DNA from: Ureaplasma sp. | GTDB taxonomy: Bacteria; Bacillota_I; Bacilli_A; Mycoplasmatales; Mycoplasmoidaceae | Direction of reading: 5' to 3' | Assembly (NCBI GenBank): GCA_020024695.1 | Contig: JAHHTK010000019.1 | Location: 1-8,884 of the forward strand | Length of the DNA: 8,884 bases | Shown: one piece after another, positions 6,620-8,884 of the stretch | Layout: every line of letters begins with the position of its first letter | Position numbering within the stretch: the first letter of the stretch is position 1 | Program-made: the position numbers and the translations under genes | The notes under the pieces: model-generated | What the model saw: the letters and a program-made list of their open reading frames with translations, nothing else | Databases searched by the model: none | What the model was told of the DNA's origin: nothing

Positions 6620-8869
6620 TTATTTTTCTTTTTTGTGCTTTGCTTGGTGTTTGACTAATAAGGTAGTAAGCATTGATATAAGTGTGATTCCTAACACCAC
6701 CCCGACCGTGATTCAAACTCAATTAGGCACTAATGGGTTTGAAACTGGGGTTTGTTCATAACTAACATCCATCACAATCGGTTGGGATTGGGTCTGGTGG
6801 GCTTTATCTTGCAATTGGAAGCGAATTTGGTGGTTAGCTAAGTGTTCTAAATTAACAATTTCTAATTGTGCTTTTTGTTCATCAGTTATGTTTAAGGTAT
6901 GGATTAAAATCTGATGGTCAACAATGTTATCTTTAAAAACAAGTGGGTTTTTAATTAATTGGTTGGTTTGGATTAAAGAGTTAATGTGGTGAATTAAATC
7001 AAATTCAGAAACATCTGGGGTTGGTGGCAATGGCAGTTCTGGTTTTGGAATTTCTGGTGGCATTGAAGGTTTGCTTGGAACTTCTGGTTTTTCATTTGGA
7101 AGGGGTTTTATTGATTCAGGTCCACTTGGAACTGGTGGTTTAGGTTGAACTGAAGGTTCTTCTGGTTTAACTGGTGGCACAACAGGTTCACTTGGAACTG
7201 GATGTTCTTCAGGTTTTGGTTGAGGTTGGTTAGTTTCTTTATCAGGGCTAACTATATTATTATCTTCTGGTTTTAAAACATCTTTATCAGGTGCTTTATC
7301 AGGTTCATTTTGATTGTTTTCATGATTGTTAGATTGATTATCATTACTAATTACTTTAGTATTGGTTAAAGCCCGTAAACGCACCACATCATTTTCATTT
7401 TGGTTAACGGTATTGGTTTGTAAATAACAACCCAATTCATCATCATATAAATATGATAAATCATCATCTGAAGCTCCAAAGGAACCGAGAGCAAATTTAA
7501 AACCTAATTTTTCATCAGCATTAAATTGGCCCCGTGGAGCATCTTCACCCTTGAGAATTTTGGCTTGAATTGCAAAATAAGAATTAGGATTAATTTTCAC
7601 TCCTTGGTCTAATTTCACGGTATAAATGCCAGGTAAGGCAAAAGTTTCCGTTTGAGTATAGGTTGGAGCTGTTAATACACATGGTAAATCTGTTTTAATT
7701 TTGGTTTGATCGACATCAACATCAGTATAAATATCAAACTGTATCTGAACATTTTGACCATTAACTCCAATTTGCAACCCTTCAATCATTTCAGCAATGG
7801 TTGCTGATGCTTTTTTAGTTGGATAAATAGTGACCACTTCTCTGGTTTGATGCAAGGTAGACACTGATGACCGTTCCACACTCGCATCATAATAATAGTT
7901 ATTTTCATAAGTGTTATCGCTTGGCATAAATTGATAAGCAATCATGTCTCTCAGATTGCTATCATAACTCATATAAAAATAACCTTTATGTTCTTGATAA
8001 TAACGTTCACCCCAACTATTTTTACAAATTCAACCCCCATTAAGTTGGGCATGTGGTCGATAATTAGTGGCTGGAATAGTATCATCTCAACCAACAATGG
8101 TGACAACATGGCCTGAGACATTTCCGTCACGGTTGGAATTGTAATATAAATCTCACCCATCACTTTTAACATCATAAGCGACAGAAACAGCTCCAAATTT
8201 TAAAATGGCAGCTTTAATTTGGTTTCGTGTAATTTCACTACTTCAATCAACATCACCATTGTCGGCTTTTTGGGGTGGAATTTCATATGCATTTAAGAGT
8301 TTGAAATCAGGTTTAAAATAATGGTTCGCATTGAAATTATTTCTGTTCACGGGTCCTAACCATTGACTAAGGGCGGTTTCCACATAATGGGAGTTATTAG
8401 GAACACCTAACGATTTCTTTCAAATATCGTTTGGATTTAAGCCTAATAAATCAGTACTACCGTCACGGACGTTAGTACAATAGTCTAAATTCTTTTCACT
8501 TAAATCTAATAACTGATTATTAGCATATAAACCTGTTTTTAAGATGTTGATTTCAGCCGCAGCACAAGCAGCATACGATCAGCATAACCCGTCAGATCCT
8601 TGGTCTTTGACACTGGTTAAATAGTATTGGGTGTCAGGGTTGGTTCGAGGGTCAAATTGAGCTGGATAAGGTTGCGTTTGAGCATTCTGTAAGGCATCAA
8701 AATCATTGAACTCTCACGGTCTTAAATCGGCATTCATTACTTGCTTGGTGTCACTAAATTGGTGGGTGGTTACATTATTAGAAACTATTAGCATTGGTAC
8801 TAGTAACCCAGCACTCCCAAATGCCAATCCCATTCCAGTCATTAACCAACTTTTGGGTTTTTTAATCAT
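6620..8869 (-). CDS. Membrane-anchored papain-like (C1 family) cysteine protease with proline-rich stalk
   Basis: A predicted surface protease of 749 residues. Residues 8-30 are a hydrophobic signal or membrane segment with no lipobox Cys. Residues about 70-310 are a papain-fold domain with the full active-site set: Gln90 and Cys96 in VKDQGSDGLCWSYA, His254 in GHVVTIVGW, Asn284 in CKNSWGE. Residues about 320-502 look like the beta-rich lectin-like domain that often follows C1 peptidases in Firmicutes. Residues 508-621 are an acidic, then proline-rich stalk with KPEE/VPSEP-type repeats. A small domain (about 622-705) recalls mycoplasma lipoprotein-associated domains, tentatively. A membrane helix (about 716-739) and a basic tail (KHQAKHKKEK) end the protein. 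There is no LPXTG signal. The start at 8869 has AGAAAGG 7 nt upstream. At least eight Trp codons are UGA. Substrate unknown; host proteins are an inference. Confidence 0.92.
7007..7348 (-). repeat. Low-complexity proline-rich stalk coding region
   Basis: Encodes residues 508-621 of the C1 protease. It starts with an Asn/Asp/Glu-rich part and passes into irregular units built on KPEE, PVPSEP, QPKPPVPSG and KPEVPSKP. Short DNA motifs recur on the plus strand, such as CACTTGGAACTGG (near 7131 and 7189). Such repeats can change length by slippage, so stalk length may vary between strains. Confidence 0.7.
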
Positions 8870-8884
8870 AAACAAACCTTTCTT

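Larger units (their letters stand above)
6395..6622 (+). ncRNA. Candidate structured small RNA in the 252-bp gene-free gap
   Basis: No protein frame is credible in 6368-6619. The stretch from the TATAAT at 6384 to the terminator at 6578-6616 holds nested pairing: the hairpin 6397-6415, a 12-bp perfect long-range inverted repeat TATTCATTGAGT (6426-6437) / ACTCAATGAATA (6559-6570), the palindrome at 6501-6516, and a 7-bp A/T stem at 6517-6536. I do not see the signatures of SRP RNA, tmRNA, RNase P RNA or tRNA. It could instead be a structured 3' UTR of the aldehyde dehydrogenase mRNA. Confidence 0.3.

Noticed and set aside
6564..6761. Plus-strand reading frame of 65 codons
   Set aside because: It runs through both arms of the terminator and is antisense to the end of the protease gene; there is no ribosome site.
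7012..7030. LPPTP in the protease stalk, resembling an LPXTG sorting signal
   Set aside because: The fifth residue is Pro, not Gly, it lies about 130 residues before the C-terminus, and no hydrophobic segment follows directly. Mollicutes have no wall for sortase attachment.

Overview
The window looks like part of a mollicute (mycoplasma or spiroplasma relative) chromosome. It is AT-rich, and most of its genes stay open only if UGA is read as tryptophan (genetic code 4). Examples are the methylase-like gene, the aldehyde dehydrogenase, both hypothetical genes and the surface protease. The small ribosomal genes rplU and rpmA contain no UGA. I see no insertion sequence, tRNA, rRNA or CRISPR array.

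Layout, left to right. (1) 1-443, minus: the 5' part of an ECF transporter S component, probably of the folate type, cut by the window edge and preceded by its own -10 box and a small leader hairpin. (2) 523-1941, minus: a 472-residue protein of the Eco57I-type N6-adenine DNA methylase family whose catalytic NPPY motif reads NIFY. (3) 2008-2715 and 2771-3763, plus: two adjacent genes of unknown function, divergent from the methylase-like gene and closed by a bidirectional terminator. (4) 3839-4732, minus: the rplU-prp-rpmA ribosomal operon, with an L21 leader RNA and promoter upstream. Prp is the protease that trims the N-terminal extension of L27, and that extension is present here. (5) 4979-6367, plus: a class 3 aldehyde dehydrogenase with all key residues, preceded by a perfect 8-3-8 inverted repeat next to its -10 box. 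(6) 6368-6619: a gene-free, structured stretch with a TATAAT box, a second 8-3-8 inverted repeat, a 12-bp long-range inverted repeat, a palindrome and a strong terminator. It may encode a small RNA. (7) 6620-8869, minus: a 749-residue surface protein with an N-terminal membrane or signal segment, a papain-like (C1) protease domain with an intact catalytic set, a probable lectin-like beta domain, a proline-rich stalk, a further small domain and a C-terminal membrane anchor.

How the parts relate. The ribosomal operon is housekeeping and self-contained. The aldehyde dehydrogenase stands alone in its transcription unit. The protease is a secreted, membrane-anchored enzyme that would face the host in a cell without a wall. 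The most unusual items are the methylase homologue with a degenerate active-site motif, the possible RNA gene at about 6395-6620, and the pair of matching inverted repeats either side of the aldehyde dehydrogenase gene.
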